DNA from: Tatumella sp. JGM118
GTDB lineage: Bacteria > Pseudomonadota > Gammaproteobacteria > Enterobacterales > Enterobacteriaceae
Assembly: GCF_018257515.1 (NCBI RefSeq)
Contig: NZ_JAERJR010000005.1
Coordinates: forward strand, 62,001-126,000
Length of the DNA stretch: 64,000 nt
Reading direction: 5' to 3'
The notes beneath the pieces are model-generated. The model ran no database searches. It saw nothing but the letters and a program-made list of their open reading frames with translations, and was not told the DNA's origin. Numbering within the stretch: position 1 is the stretch's first letter; the number at the start of each line of letters is the position of its first letter. Shown one piece after another: positions 1-10,526 of this stretch. The translations under genes were made by a program, and so were the position numbers.

Positions 1-762
1 GATGGCGGGGATACCGTTTTTGAAGAACAACCGAAAATCGCCTGTCCGCAATGCAATATTCCGGTGATCTATGGCGAGACCCCGAAATCAGCGGCACTGA
101 ACGAAGAAAGTATTGAAAATGTCGCGCAATCTGGCACGGTTGCCCCGGCGAATGCCTCTGCACCACAAACGGATCTGGAACACCCCCTGGTGCCGCCGGT
201 GACAGATCAGCAATATGCGCCCCATGTCATCAGTACTCAGCTCTCCTTCCTGATTAAGAGCGCTCTGAACTCGAATGTCTTCGGGGAACCGGGCTGGCAA
301 GGGACAGGCTGGCGTGCCGGCAGGGACCTGAAACGAAATGATATCGGTGGTAAAACAGGTACCACCAACAATTCGAAAGATGCATGGTTTTCCGGATTCG
401 GCCCGGATATCGCCACTTCGGTCTGGATAGGCTTTGATGATGCCCGCAGAGATTTAGGCCGCAGTACTTATTCCGGAGCCATTAAAGATCAGGCCGCCGG
501 GTATGAAGGCGGTGCTAAAACCGCCCAGCCAGCCTGGGATGACTATATGAAAGTCGCTCTGGAGGGTGTACCACTGCAGCCACTGGTCCCACCGGAAGGC
601 ATTACCACGGTGACTATTGACCGTACCACCGGAAAACTGTCTAAAGGCGGGGCTAATTCGCGTCAGGAATACTTTATTACCGGCACAGAACCGACCGAAT
701 ATTCAGTGCAGGATACCAGCCCTGAAATCATCAATAACGGCCAGAGTCACGACCTGTTCTGA
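1..762 (+). CDS. mrcA: Penicillin-binding protein 1A, C-terminal part (window-truncated)
   Basis: This is the last ~253 codons of a class A penicillin-binding protein, open from base 1; the start lies before the window. PBP1A is a bifunctional inner-membrane enzyme that polymerises glycan strands and cross-links their peptides. Only the end of the transpeptidase domain is seen. The KTG box (352-360, in the context GGKTGTTN) is the conserved third catalytic motif, followed by the WFSGFGPD and WIGFDD segments typical of PBP1A. The Cys pair at the beginning (ACPQCN) lies in the region where PBP1A has its inserted OB-like domain. Divergence-free position next to convergent nudE matches the E. coli mrcA-nudE order. 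The truncation is caused only by the window edge. Confidence 0.95.
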   Translation, partial: DGGDTVFEEQPKIACPQCNIPVIYGETPKSAALNEESIENVAQSGTVAPANASAPQTDLEHPLVPPVTDQQYAPHVISTQLSFLIKSALNSNVFGEPGWQGTGWRAGRDLKRNDIGGKTGTTNNSKDAWFSGFGPDIATSVWIGFDDARRDLGRSTYSGAIKDQAAGYEGGAKTAQPAWDDYMKVALEGVPLQPLVPPEGITTVTIDRTTGKLSKGGANSRQEYFITGTEPTEYSVQDTSPEIINNGQSHDLF

Positions 763-902
763 CATTCCTTACGCAAGATCCCCCGGGACGGGGGATTGGA
801 GGGACCGGGAGCAATAAGACCTTCGGTCCGCGACATTTATGGTCGTTGCCCGGCGCTGTTTATCGCGGCCCGGGCCCTGTTGATTGACCCTGCTCAGGGG
901 AT

Positions 903-928
903 AAAAAAGCCGGCACTGCCGGCTTTTT
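903..928. terminator. Bidirectional intrinsic terminator between mrcA and nudE
   Basis: A perfect GC-rich hairpin (arms GCCGGC/GCCGGC with a short ACT-type loop) is flanked by six A on the left and five T on the right, so it can act on both strands. It sits between the convergent ends of mrcA (762) and nudE (936). Confidence 0.85.
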
Positions 929-935
929 GTTATGA

Positions 936-1499
936 TCAGCCAGGCAGTTTATTGTGCTTTATCAACCATTCCCGTAGCAGGAACAGCGCACTGATATTTC
1001 TGGCCTCACTGAATTGGGGCTTTTCCAGCAAGCCAGTCAGATTATTAAGCGGCCAGCGGTGCACGACCAGGGGTTCAGGTTCATCACCTTCCAGTTTTTC
1101 CGGATAAAGATCCTGCGCAACAATAATATTCATGCGGCTGGAGAAATAAGAAGGAGCCATCGTCAGACTGGCCAGTAATTCGGTATTCCGTGCGCCAAAA
1201 CCGGCTTCTTCTTTCAGTTCACGTTGTGCCGCCTCCGGGGGAGTTTCGCCCGGGTCTATCAGTCCTTTAGGAAACCCCAGTTCATAACTCTCCAGACCGA
1301 CCGCATACTCTTCGATCAGTAGCACCGAATCACCGTCCAGTGCGAGGATCATCACGGCTTCCCTCGATGAAGGTTTCATACGCTCATACGCCCGCCGCTC
1401 TCCGTTACTGAATTCCAGGTCGACCTGCTGGATAGTAAATAGCCGGGAACGGGCAACCTCTTTGATATTCAGAATTTCTGGTTTTTTCAGGGAACCCAT
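936..1499 (-). CDS. nudE: ADP-compounds hydrolase NudE (Nudix)
   Basis: A 187-residue Nudix hydrolase, one residue longer than E. coli NudE. The family cleaves ADP-ribose, diadenosine polyphosphates and NADH, releasing AMP, as a cytoplasmic housecleaning function. The Nudix box is complete around residues 101-123 (GLIDPGETPPEAAQRELKEE then AGF), with the REXXEE metal-binding glutamates. The ATG at 1499 gives an N terminus (MGSLKKPEIL) like that of E. coli NudE. It is transcribed alone, convergent with mrcA and divergent from igaA across a 403-bp gap, as in other enterobacteria. Confidence 0.95.
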   Translation of the reverse strand: MGSLKKPEILNIKEVARSRLFTIQQVDLEFSNGERRAYERMKPSSREAVMILALDGDSVLLIEEYAVGLESYELGFPKGLIDPGETPPEAAQRELKEEAGFGARNTELLASLTMAPSYFSSRMNIIVAQDLYPEKLEGDEPEPLVVHRWPLNNLTGLLEKPQFSEARNISALFLLREWLIKHNKLPG

Positions 1500-1902
1500 C
1501 GATAACCTCGAACAGTACGTTGGAATGAGCAGCGGTAATGAACCTGCAGACTAACTGATCGTATTGAACCACAGCTCACCCTGTAGCTCAAATACCCGGT
1601 TCAGTCCTTCACAGGAGTGGCAGGGTCAGGCATTATCTCCCCCGCTGGCAGATCATATAAGATATGAATATTAAGATTAGACCGATACCCTTATTGTGCG
1701 GCGCGCAGTAGAATAGTGACGAGCGAAATCTGACTTTAATCAATGACTCAGCAGCACTAAGCTGAAGGCGAAAAGGGTCATCATTCGCGGCAGTAGTCGC
1801 GCACACCGGGCCGGTACCCGGTGCAACTGAGAATCATCTTTTATTATCTTTTCCGGAGTAAATAACTTCCGCGGAGTTCTCTGTAGCCAGGCTGAACATT
1901 AC
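1500..1902. other. Intergenic region between nudE and igaA
   Basis: A 403-bp divergent intergenic region with no coding frame I can support. It should hold the promoters of both genes. The only clear structure is a 7-bp-arm inverted repeat CACCGGG...CCCGGTG at about 1804-1823, about 80 bp before igaA, which could be a leader hairpin. I could not assign a specific regulator. Confidence 0.5.
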
Positions 1903-4029
1903 ATGGGTATGATGATTACGATTTTAGCATTAGCAATATTATTAGCTGGTGCTTCAATGATTTATTTCAGAAGGTACCGCTTCTTTCCGGAGAGGCTGAC
2001 TTTATTGATCCCTGCAACCAAACGTCCTCTCTCTTCAGAAGAAAAGCAAGCCGCGGTTGCGTACCTGTCAGCTATATCATCATCACGCCATCCTATTCTT
2101 GCGCTGTTCAATCGCCCCAATGTCAGTAAAGAACCGGTTTTTACGCTACGCAGTCATAAGGTCTACTCCCTCACTTATCCGATAACGCGCTACGGGCTGT
2201 CCACCAGTTCCCCCCAGCAATGGCGATATTATCTCGATACCATTGAGATCCATCTGCCGCCCTTGTGGGAACAATTCATTACGGCAGAAAACACCATTGA
2301 ACTGATCCCCGCCGGGAATATTTTACTGGTCATTGCACTTAACGGGCATCAGCTGGCTGACTATTTTCAGGAGACCTCCGAGAGCCTCCCTCATCTGCCA
2401 CTGAACTCCCCGGCCTCTATCCGTAAAGAGAAAAGCAGTAATATTGAGCTGCTGCAGATACGCAGAGAAACACCGGAAGAACACCAGCTTTCCAGGCCCG
2501 ACGGAACCCCGGAAGCCTTTATTATCTGTCTGGCACTACTGATCCTGTTCCTGAGTCAGCTTGTGCCCCCGGGGCTGCTGTTATGGCTGGTCGTACCGTC
2601 ACTGTTAGTCATCTCCGGATGCCTGTGGAGTATGTTCCGCCCTGCCAGACTCAGTGATTTTAAAGAAATCCACTGTATGCGTGGGTTGCCCAAACGCTGG
2701 GGGCTTTTCGGGGAATCGAATCAGGAACAAAGTAATATTTCGCTGGGCGTTATCGATCTGCACTATCCCGACTACTGGATGCCCTATATTCAGCACGACC
2801 TGGGGAAAGTGACCGAAATCGATATCGATACCGAACGCCGGGTGATCCGTCAGGGCAGATTTCTGTCATTGCACGACGAATGCCGCGAATTTCCGATCCA
2901 ACGCTGGCGTAAAAATGCTGTTCTGGCCGGCGGCGCATTACTGGTATTGCTCATGATGGCGAGCTGGGTCCCGCTGGGGATGCCTTTCAAACTCAGTATG
3001 GCCTGGTTGCAGGGGACTCAGCGAATTGAAGTGACCTCACTGAAGCAGTTGTCTGCCATGAAATTACAGGTGGGAGATTTACTGGATGTCAAAGGCGACG
3101 GAATGTGCTCGGTCCCGGGCAGTTACCAGGGGAACCGTAGTTATGGCTATATGCCCTTTGACTGCTCGGCCATATACTGGAATAACGCCTCCCCTCTTCC
3201 ATTGCCGCAATCTGAGATCATTGATGAAACCATGGCACTGCTGGATACCGTCCAGCGGCAACTGCATCCTGACTCCATCGACGATTTAAAAATTAATCCC
3301 CAGCTGGCATTAGCGATTCAGAAATCGGGGATGATCCTGCTGGATGACTTCGCCGATATTGTACTGAAAACCCATCAGCTCTGTGGTCAGGCGATGGACT
3401 GCGTCCGTCTGAAAAATGCGCTGGTCAATCTGGGCAATGCAAAAGACTGGTCATCCCTGGTAACCCGTGCGAAATCCGGTCAGCTGAATGGGGTCAATGT
3501 CCTGTTGCGTCCGGTCAGTGCCGGCATGCTGGAGAATCTGGTCAACAGCGCTGCGGCAACGTTTTTTACCAGTGAAACACGTAAAGCGATAGAAACCCTG
3601 AACAGCCCGCCGCCGGGGGGCTACCTGTTGATCAGTGACCAGGGCCGGCAACTGGTCAGGCAGCCGCAGCCGGATGTCTCTTTATTTGATCTCAGTGCAC
3701 CCGAACAATGGAATGAGCTACAGCGCATTTCCGCGATGTTACTCCATACCCCTTTTACCGCGTCCGGTATCATTACTGCACTCTCTGTCGATGCTAACGG
3801 CACGACCCATGTCTCGTTACATGAAGAGCCGGGCGGGATCTCTCTCTGGCGTTATCTCGGGACATCGCTCTTCCTGGTAGTATTGGTGCTCTGCCTGCTG
3901 GTGAACGCAGTTCTTGCCTTCCGTGGAATGCGTAAAGACTACCAGCGAAAGATAGCCATTCAGCAGTATTACGATAAATGCTTTAATCCGACCCTGGGCA
4001 GCGGACATGAGCCCCGGTCGCTTTTCTGA
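1903..4029 (+). CDS. igaA: Intracellular growth attenuator IgaA/YrfF, Rcs pathway brake
   Basis: A 708-residue inner-membrane protein of the IgaA/YrfF/UmoB family (711 in E. coli). IgaA represses the Rcs envelope-stress phosphorelay through contact with RcsD and is generally needed for viability when Rcs is intact. Hydrophobic segments are visible at residues ~4-22, a paired segment ~207-245, ~338-360 and ~655-680, leaving two cytoplasmic parts and a large periplasmic loop with Cys residues, as known for the family. The ATG at 1903 has no strong ribosome site (ACATT before it); in-frame ATGs at 1909 and 1912 are alternatives. E. coli has yrfG downstream; here the next gene is hslR. Confidence 0.93.
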   Translation: MGMMITILALAILLAGASMIYFRRYRFFPERLTLLIPATKRPLSSEEKQAAVAYLSAISSSRHPILALFNRPNVSKEPVFTLRSHKVYSLTYPITRYGLSTSSPQQWRYYLDTIEIHLPPLWEQFITAENTIELIPAGNILLVIALNGHQLADYFQETSESLPHLPLNSPASIRKEKSSNIELLQIRRETPEEHQLSRPDGTPEAFIICLALLILFLSQLVPPGLLLWLVVPSLLVISGCLWSMFRPARLSDFKEIHCMRGLPKRWGLFGESNQEQSNISLGVIDLHYPDYWMPYIQHDLGKVTEIDIDTERRVIRQGRFLSLHDECREFPIQRWRKNAVLAGGALLVLLMMASWVPLGMPFKLSMAWLQGTQRIEVTSLKQLSAMKLQVGDLLDVKGDGMCSVPGSYQGNRSYGYMPFDCSAIYWNNASPLPLPQSEIIDETMALLDTVQRQLHPDSIDDLKINPQLALAIQKSGMILLDDFADIVLKTHQLCGQAMDCVRLKNALVNLGNAKDWSSLVTRAKSGQLNGVNVLLRPVSAGMLENLVNSAAATFFTSETRKAIETLNSPPPGGYLLISDQGRQLVRQPQPDVSLFDLSAPEQWNELQRISAMLLHTPFTASGIITALSVDANGTTHVSLHEEPGGISLWRYLGTSLFLVVLVLCLLVNAVLAFRGMRKDYQRKIAIQQYYDKCFNPTLGSGHEPRSLF

Positions 4030-4063
4030 TCCCGGATAGCCGCTTCAGCCATTTCTATGGAGT

Positions 4064-4102
4064 TAACGGTCATCTCCCCCGGGAGCCATAACATGACCGT
4101 TA
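4064..4102. repeat. 10-bp inverted repeat after igaA
   Basis: TAACGGTCAT (4064-4073) is repeated inverted as ATGACCGTTA (4093-4102) around a 19-base spacer that itself contains CTCCCCCGGGAG. There is no T tract, so this is not a textbook intrinsic terminator. It may be a transcript-end hairpin for igaA or an operator. Confidence 0.5.
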
Positions 4103-4219
4103 CTACAGCATTTCCGGGTACTGGCGACGCAATACTTCCGGCCGGAAGTACGTTATAATGATACCTCACTGGTTTGTGCTGCACGGAAGATACTGTCATC
4201 TGTAGCGTCCCCCTTCTGC

Positions 4220-4245
4220 CTTGAATTATCTGTATTCACCCATAT
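4220..4245 (+). promoter_or_regulatory. Sigma-32-type heat-shock promoter upstream of hslR
   Basis: CTTGAA at 4220-4225 is separated by 13 bases from CCCATAT at 4239-4245. This matches the known sigma-32 consensus (CTTGAA, spacer of about 12-15, CCCCATnT) apart from one C of the -10 element. It lies about 90 bp before hslR, whose E. coli counterpart is a heat-shock gene (Hsp15), followed by hslO (Hsp33). Seen: the motif and spacing. Inferred: its use by RpoH. Confidence 0.72.
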
Positions 4246-4333
4246 CTACTCAATTCCGGCACAGGGCGGTCACCCACATTAATGGCACTCTGCCAGGCGC
4301 AGGTCGCCGGTGATTCTGATAACAGGAGCCAGC

Positions 4334-4738
4334 ATGAAACCAAAAATGCCCCCGCAGGAGGTCAGGCTGGATAAATGGCTATGGGCAGCCCGTTTTTATA
4401 AGACCCGGGCCATCGCCAGAGAAATGATTGAAGGCGGAAAAGTCCATTACAACGGACAACGCACTAAACCCGGCAAACATGTCGAGCTCAACGCTGAGCT
4501 GGTGTTACGTCAGGGAAATGACCTGCGTACCGTGGTGATCACCGGCATCGCCGGGCAACGAGGCAGCGCGACGGATGCCAGTCTTCTTTATCGCGAAACG
4601 CCGGAAAGTATCGAAAAACGTGAGGCTCAGGCCGTTGCACGGAAACTCCATGCATTGACGATGCCTCACCCTGACAGACGGCCGGATAAAAAAGAACGCC
4701 GCCATCTGATAAAATTTAAATTAACGGGCGATGAATAA
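4334..4738 (+). CDS. hslR: Ribosome-associated heat shock protein Hsp15 (HslR)
   Basis: A 134-residue S4-domain RNA-binding protein. Hsp15 recognises stalled 50S subunits that still carry peptidyl-tRNA and helps recycle them after heat shock. The S4 motif is near the N terminus ([16 protein letters not shown]) and includes the [10 protein letters not shown] loop; the C terminus is basic with the conserved [13 protein letters not shown] stretch. I chose the ATG at 4334, preceded by AGGAG at 4324-4328, over an in-frame upstream start at 4310, because E. coli HslR begins with the same short MK..P..EVRLDKW N terminus. It is followed 26 bp later by hslO, giving a likely heat-shock operon. Confidence 0.95.
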   Translation: MKPKMPPQEVRLDKWLWAARFYKTRAIAREMIEGGKVHYNGQRTKPGKHVELNAELVLRQGNDLRTVVITGIAGQRGSATDASLLYRETPESIEKREAQAVARKLHALTMPHPDRRPDKKERRHLIKFKLTGDE

Positions 4739-4764
4739 TCTCCCGTCCCCAAAGAGAGACACTT

Positions 4765-5631
4765 ATGCCTGTACACGATCAGCTTCATCGCTTCATTTTT
4801 AACAATGCCGAGGTTCGCGGCGAGCTCGTGAACGTTTCACAGACTCTGCAGGATATCCTGCAGGGTCATGACTACCCGCAGCCGGTGCAGGCGTTACTGG
4901 GCGAGTTGCTGGTCGCGACCAGTCTGATGACCGCGACACTGAAATTTGAAGGCGACATCACTGTTCAGTTGCAGGGAGACGGTCCTCTGTCGATGGCGGT
5001 GGTCAATGGTAACAATCATCAGCAGCTTCGCGGTGTTGCCCGTATGCGTGGTGATATTGCTGACGGCGCAACACTGAAAGAGATGGCCGGGAATGGGTAT
5101 CTGATCATTACCATCACTCCGGCGAAAGGCGAACGTTATCAGGGCGTGGTCGGGCTGGAAGGTGAGACGATTGCTGAGTGCCTGGAAGACTACTTTGCCC
5201 GTTCAGAGCAGTTACCTACCCGGCTTATTATCCGCCAGGACGCCCGGGGGGCCGGCGGTATCCTGCTTCAGGTTCTGCCGTCCCACGGTGCCGGTAACGA
5301 GGAGTTTGAACACCTGGTGACGCTGGCTGAGACCATCAAGGCAGAAGAGCTGACCTCATTATCGGCTACCGACGTGTTATGGCGTCTTTATCACCAGGAA
5401 GAGGTGTCAGTCTTTGACCCGGTTTCGGTTGAATTCAAATGTACCTGTTCACGTGAGCGTTGTGGCGATGTACTGAAAACCGTGGCGGCTAATGAGATCG
5501 ATGAGATCCTTGCCGAAGATGGCAAGATCGATATGCATTGTGACTACTGTGGCACTCATTACATTTATGATGCGGTCGATGTGGAAAACATCCGCACTAA
5601 TGCACTCGCAGGTAACAACTCCGTCCACTGA
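4765..5631 (+). CDS. hslO: Redox-regulated chaperone Hsp33
   Basis: A 288-residue holdase chaperone activated by oxidative unfolding. The zinc-binding redox switch is complete near the C terminus: CTC (residues ~231-233) and CDYC (~264-267), forming the C-X-C and C-X2-C pairs that bind zinc when reduced. The N-terminal domain carries the family sequence [16 protein letters not shown]. Length is close to E. coli (292). The start at 4765 follows AGAGAG at a good distance. It shares the hslR transcript. A strong hairpin follows at 5639-5667. Confidence 0.95.
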   Translation: MPVHDQLHRFIFNNAEVRGELVNVSQTLQDILQGHDYPQPVQALLGELLVATSLMTATLKFEGDITVQLQGDGPLSMAVVNGNNHQQLRGVARMRGDIADGATLKEMAGNGYLIITITPAKGERYQGVVGLEGETIAECLEDYFARSEQLPTRLIIRQDARGAGGILLQVLPSHGAGNEEFEHLVTLAETIKAEELTSLSATDVLWRLYHQEEVSVFDPVSVEFKCTCSRERCGDVLKTVAANEIDEILAEDGKIDMHCDYCGTHYIYDAVDVENIRTNALAGNNSVH

Positions 5632-5638
5632 TCACGAA

Positions 5639-5667
5639 ACGCCGGCCTTATCTGCTGAGGCCGGCGT
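5639..5667 (+). terminator. Strong hairpin after hslO
   Basis: A perfect 10-bp stem ACGCCGGCCT/AGGCCGGCGT closes a 9-base loop, starting 8 bases after the hslO stop codon. No T tract follows, so termination efficiency is uncertain; it may instead protect the 3' end. Confidence 0.5.
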
Positions 5668-5889
5668 CACCGGTATCGCTGCAGGGCTACCTTTTCTGTT
5701 GAAAGAAAGGGTAGTCATTACAGCGAAGTATAACCCGCTTCACACTTTTCCCCGGACCTCCTTCCTGCCTTGATGATCCGCTGTGTACACTGCCCGTAAC
5801 TCTCAGGCTGATATTCTTCCGGAATGATTATCGTTGCCTCTGGCCGCGGCATATCCACTTGCAGACCCAGGTTCGAAAGGAGCAGACAC

Positions 5890-7512
5890 ATGTCTTCCAG
5901 TAATGGGAAGTTGCCCGATCTCTCATCGTTAGGTATTCAGCATACCCCCTGCATTATTTATAACCCGGACTACACAACCCTGTTTAACGAAGAACTCCGC
6001 CCGGAATTACAGGGCTTTGAGCGGGGGATACTGACCAGTAACGGTGCCGTTGCGGTAGATACCGGTATTTTTACCGGCCGCTCTCCGAAAGATAAATACA
6101 TCGTCCGCGATGAGACAACCCGCGACAATCTCTGGTGGAGTGACACTGCACAGGGCAGCAGCGGCAATCAGCCGCTCAGCGTGGACACCTGGCAGGCACT
6201 AAAACGTTGCGTGACCGATCAGCTTTCCGGTAAACGTCTGTTCGTGACAGATGCCTTCTGCGGCGCCAATGCCAACAGCCGCCTCAGTGTACGCTTTGTG
6301 ACAGAAGTGGCATGGCAGGCTCACTTCGTCAAAAATATGTTTATCCAACCGGACGAGGAAGAACTGGCACAGTTTACCCCGGACTTTGTGGTCCTGAATG
6401 CGTCAAAATGTACCAATCCGTACTGGCAGTCTCAGGGGCTGAATTCTGAAAATTTTGTGGCATTTAATCTGACCGAGCGTATTCAGCTTATCGGGGGCAC
6501 CTGGTATGGCGGCGAGATGAAGAAAGGCTTGTTTGCCGTCATGAATTATTTACTGCCTTTGAAGAATATTGCCTCTATGCACTGTTCCGCTAATGTGGGT
6601 AAACAGGGCGATGTGGCCGTATTCTTCGGCCTGTCCGGTACCGGGAAAACCACTCTCTCAACCGATCCGGCCCGACAGTTGATCGGTGATGATGAACACG
6701 GCTGGGATGATGAAGGCGTCTTCAACTTTGAAGGCGGGTGCTATGCAAAAACCATTAATCTTTGTCCGCAGGCCGAGCCGGAAATCTACCAGGCCATCCG
6801 CCGTGATGCTCTGCTGGAGAACGTCGTTGTCCTCGCCGATGGCCGCATTGATTTTGCCGATGCCTCGAAAACTGAAAATACCCGGGTCTCTTATCCTCTC
6901 AGCCATATTGAGAATATCGTGACCCCGCTTTCCAAAGCCGGGCATGCCCGTAAGGTTATTTTTCTCACTGCCGATGCCTTCGGGATTTTACCCCCGGTAT
7001 CACGGCTGACACCGGAGCAAACCCAGTATCATTTTTTGTCCGGCTTCACGGCCAAACTCGCCGGGACAGAACGGGGAATTGTCAGACCGCTCCCCACGTT
7101 CTCGGCCTGCTTCGGGGCGGCCTTTCTTACCCTGCATCCGACCCGTTATGCAGAAGTGCTTCTGAAGCGAATGCAGGCCGCAGGCGCAGAAGCCTATCTG
7201 GTCAATACCGGCTGGAATGGTCAGGGTCAGCGTATATCGCTGAAAAACACGCGGGCGTTGATCAATGCCATTCTTAACGATGAATTACGGCAAGCTCCGA
7301 TGCAGGTATTGCCGGTATTTAACCTGCAGATGCCTCTGAGGCTGAAAAATGTAGAGAGTTCACTACTTGACCCGAGGAATAGCTGGGCATCAGAGAGCGA
7401 ATGGCGAACCCAGGCCGGGATACTGGCACAGAAGTTTATTGATAATTTCGTACAATATACGGATACGGCCACCGGTCAGGCACTGGTACATGCCGGTCCG
7501 GTGCCCGATTAA
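5890..7512 (+). CDS. pckA: Phosphoenolpyruvate carboxykinase (ATP)
   Basis: A 540-residue enzyme, the same length as E. coli PckA. It converts oxaloacetate and ATP to phosphoenolpyruvate, ADP and CO2, the first committed step of gluconeogenesis. The kinase-1a P-loop GLSGTGKTT is at residues ~247-255. The kinase-2 and metal region [10 protein letters not shown] and the substrate segment [15 protein letters not shown] are present. The ATG at 5890 was chosen because AGGAG stands 7-8 bases upstream and the resulting N terminus has the family length; an in-frame start at 5824 would add 22 unconserved residues. It is convergent with envZ, as in E. coli. Confidence 0.97.
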   Translation: MSSSNGKLPDLSSLGIQHTPCIIYNPDYTTLFNEELRPELQGFERGILTSNGAVAVDTGIFTGRSPKDKYIVRDETTRDNLWWSDTAQGSSGNQPLSVDTWQALKRCVTDQLSGKRLFVTDAFCGANANSRLSVRFVTEVAWQAHFVKNMFIQPDEEELAQFTPDFVVLNASKCTNPYWQSQGLNSENFVAFNLTERIQLIGGTWYGGEMKKGLFAVMNYLLPLKNIASMHCSANVGKQGDVAVFFGLSGTGKTTLSTDPARQLIGDDEHGWDDEGVFNFEGGCYAKTINLCPQAEPEIYQAIRRDALLENVVVLADGRIDFADASKTENTRVSYPLSHIENIVTPLSKAGHARKVIFLTADAFGILPPVSRLTPEQTQYHFLSGFTAKLAGTERGIVRPLPTFSACFGAAFLTLHPTRYAEVLLKRMQAAGAEAYLVNTGWNGQGQRISLKNTRALINAILNDELRQAPMQVLPVFNLQMPLRLKNVESSLLDPRNSWASESEWRTQAGILAQKFIDNFVQYTDTATGQALVHAGPVPD

Positions 7513-7522
7513 TTCACCGTCA

Positions 7523-7547
7523 CAGACAGGGTGACCCACCCTGTCTG
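7523..7547. terminator. Hairpin between convergent pckA and envZ
   Basis: A perfect 10-bp stem CAGACAGGGT/ACCCTGTCTG with a 5-base loop lies between the pckA stop (7512) and the envZ stop (7558). The T tract is weak on both sides (TGTTCC), so this is probably a terminator or 3'-end stabiliser serving both genes. Confidence 0.65.
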
Positions 7548-7557
7548 TTCCGTACAC

Positions 7558-9629
<2,072 letters not shown>

Positions 9630-9957
9630 TTCTTCACTCCCAAAGGCACAATTGCCTGATGCTGTATTGTTAAAAAAGATATATTACAGTGACAGTTTAT
9701 AATGGTTTATATTCTAGCCGAAATTGTTACAAAGCATATTAAACAGCAAGTTAACTCCGTTTTTATCGCCCGATGCCCGTGGAGTCTGTTGAAATTCCTC
9801 AACCTTTTCTTCCGGATTTCTTCACGGACGATAATGGCTGTTTTACGCGCAGTACGGTGAATTTCGGGTTATCCAATCTATAAACCGGACTTTTACACCC
9901 GTATAAGCGACATACACTGACAATGACTGACATTTATTGACTGTTACGGGAAGCGGA
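9630..9957. other. Divergent promoter region of ompR-envZ and greB
   Basis: A 328-bp region with no coding frame. The ompR-proximal half (about 9660-9760) is AT-rich, with TA-rich blocks such as ATATATTA, as expected for the ompB promoter. I see no perfect regulator site that I could name. In E. coli the same divergent arrangement exists and the region binds IHF and CRP; that is background knowledge, not seen here. Confidence 0.55.
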
Positions 9958-10437
9958 ATGAGAACGCCACTGATTACACGCGAAGGCTATAACAAATTAA
10001 AACAGGAACTTGACTACCTTTGGCGCGAGGAACGTCCGGAAGTCACCAAAAAGGTGACCTGGGCTGCCAGCCTGGGTGATCGCAGTGAAAATGCCGATTA
10101 TCAGTATAACAAAAAGCGGCTCAGAGAGATTGACCGCAGAGTCCGGTATCTGAGAAAAAGCCTGGAAGCGTTACGTATTGTCGATTACTCCCCGCAGCAA
10201 CAGGGAAAAGTCTTCTTTGGCGCACAGGTTGAGGTCGAAAATGATCGCGGTGAGATTAAATCTTTTCGCATTGTGGGCTATGACGAGATTTTTGGCCGTA
10301 AAGACTATATTTCGATCGACTCTCCGATGGCCAGAGCCTTGCTTAAAAAAGAGGCCGGCGATGCCGCACAGGTAGAAACACCGGCCGGCATTGCCACCTG
10401 GTATATTAACGAGATCCTGTACCCGGACGCAGATTAG
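9958..10437 (+). CDS. greB: Transcript cleavage factor GreB
   Basis: A 159-residue Gre factor (158 in E. coli). GreB enters the secondary channel of RNA polymerase and stimulates cleavage of backtracked RNA. The N-terminal coiled coil holds the acidic tip (SLGDRSENADYQYNKKRLRE), where the D/E pair positions metal ions, and the C-terminal globular domain ends with IATWYINEILY. The ATG at 9958 after GGGAAGCGGA was chosen because MRTPLITREGYNKLKQEL aligns with the E. coli N terminus; the in-frame GTG-type start at 9937 would add seven residues. Confidence 0.96.
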   Translation: MRTPLITREGYNKLKQELDYLWREERPEVTKKVTWAASLGDRSENADYQYNKKRLREIDRRVRYLRKSLEALRIVDYSPQQQGKVFFGAQVEVENDRGEIKSFRIVGYDEIFGRKDYISIDSPMARALLKKEAGDAAQVETPAGIATWYINEILYPDAD

Positions 10438-10526
10438 GAATATAGCCCAAAGGCAGCGGCGCTACTGGCATTTTAACGGCTCAGTCCGTATAACTGTCCG
10501 CTGGAAACCAACCTCGCAGAAATCTG

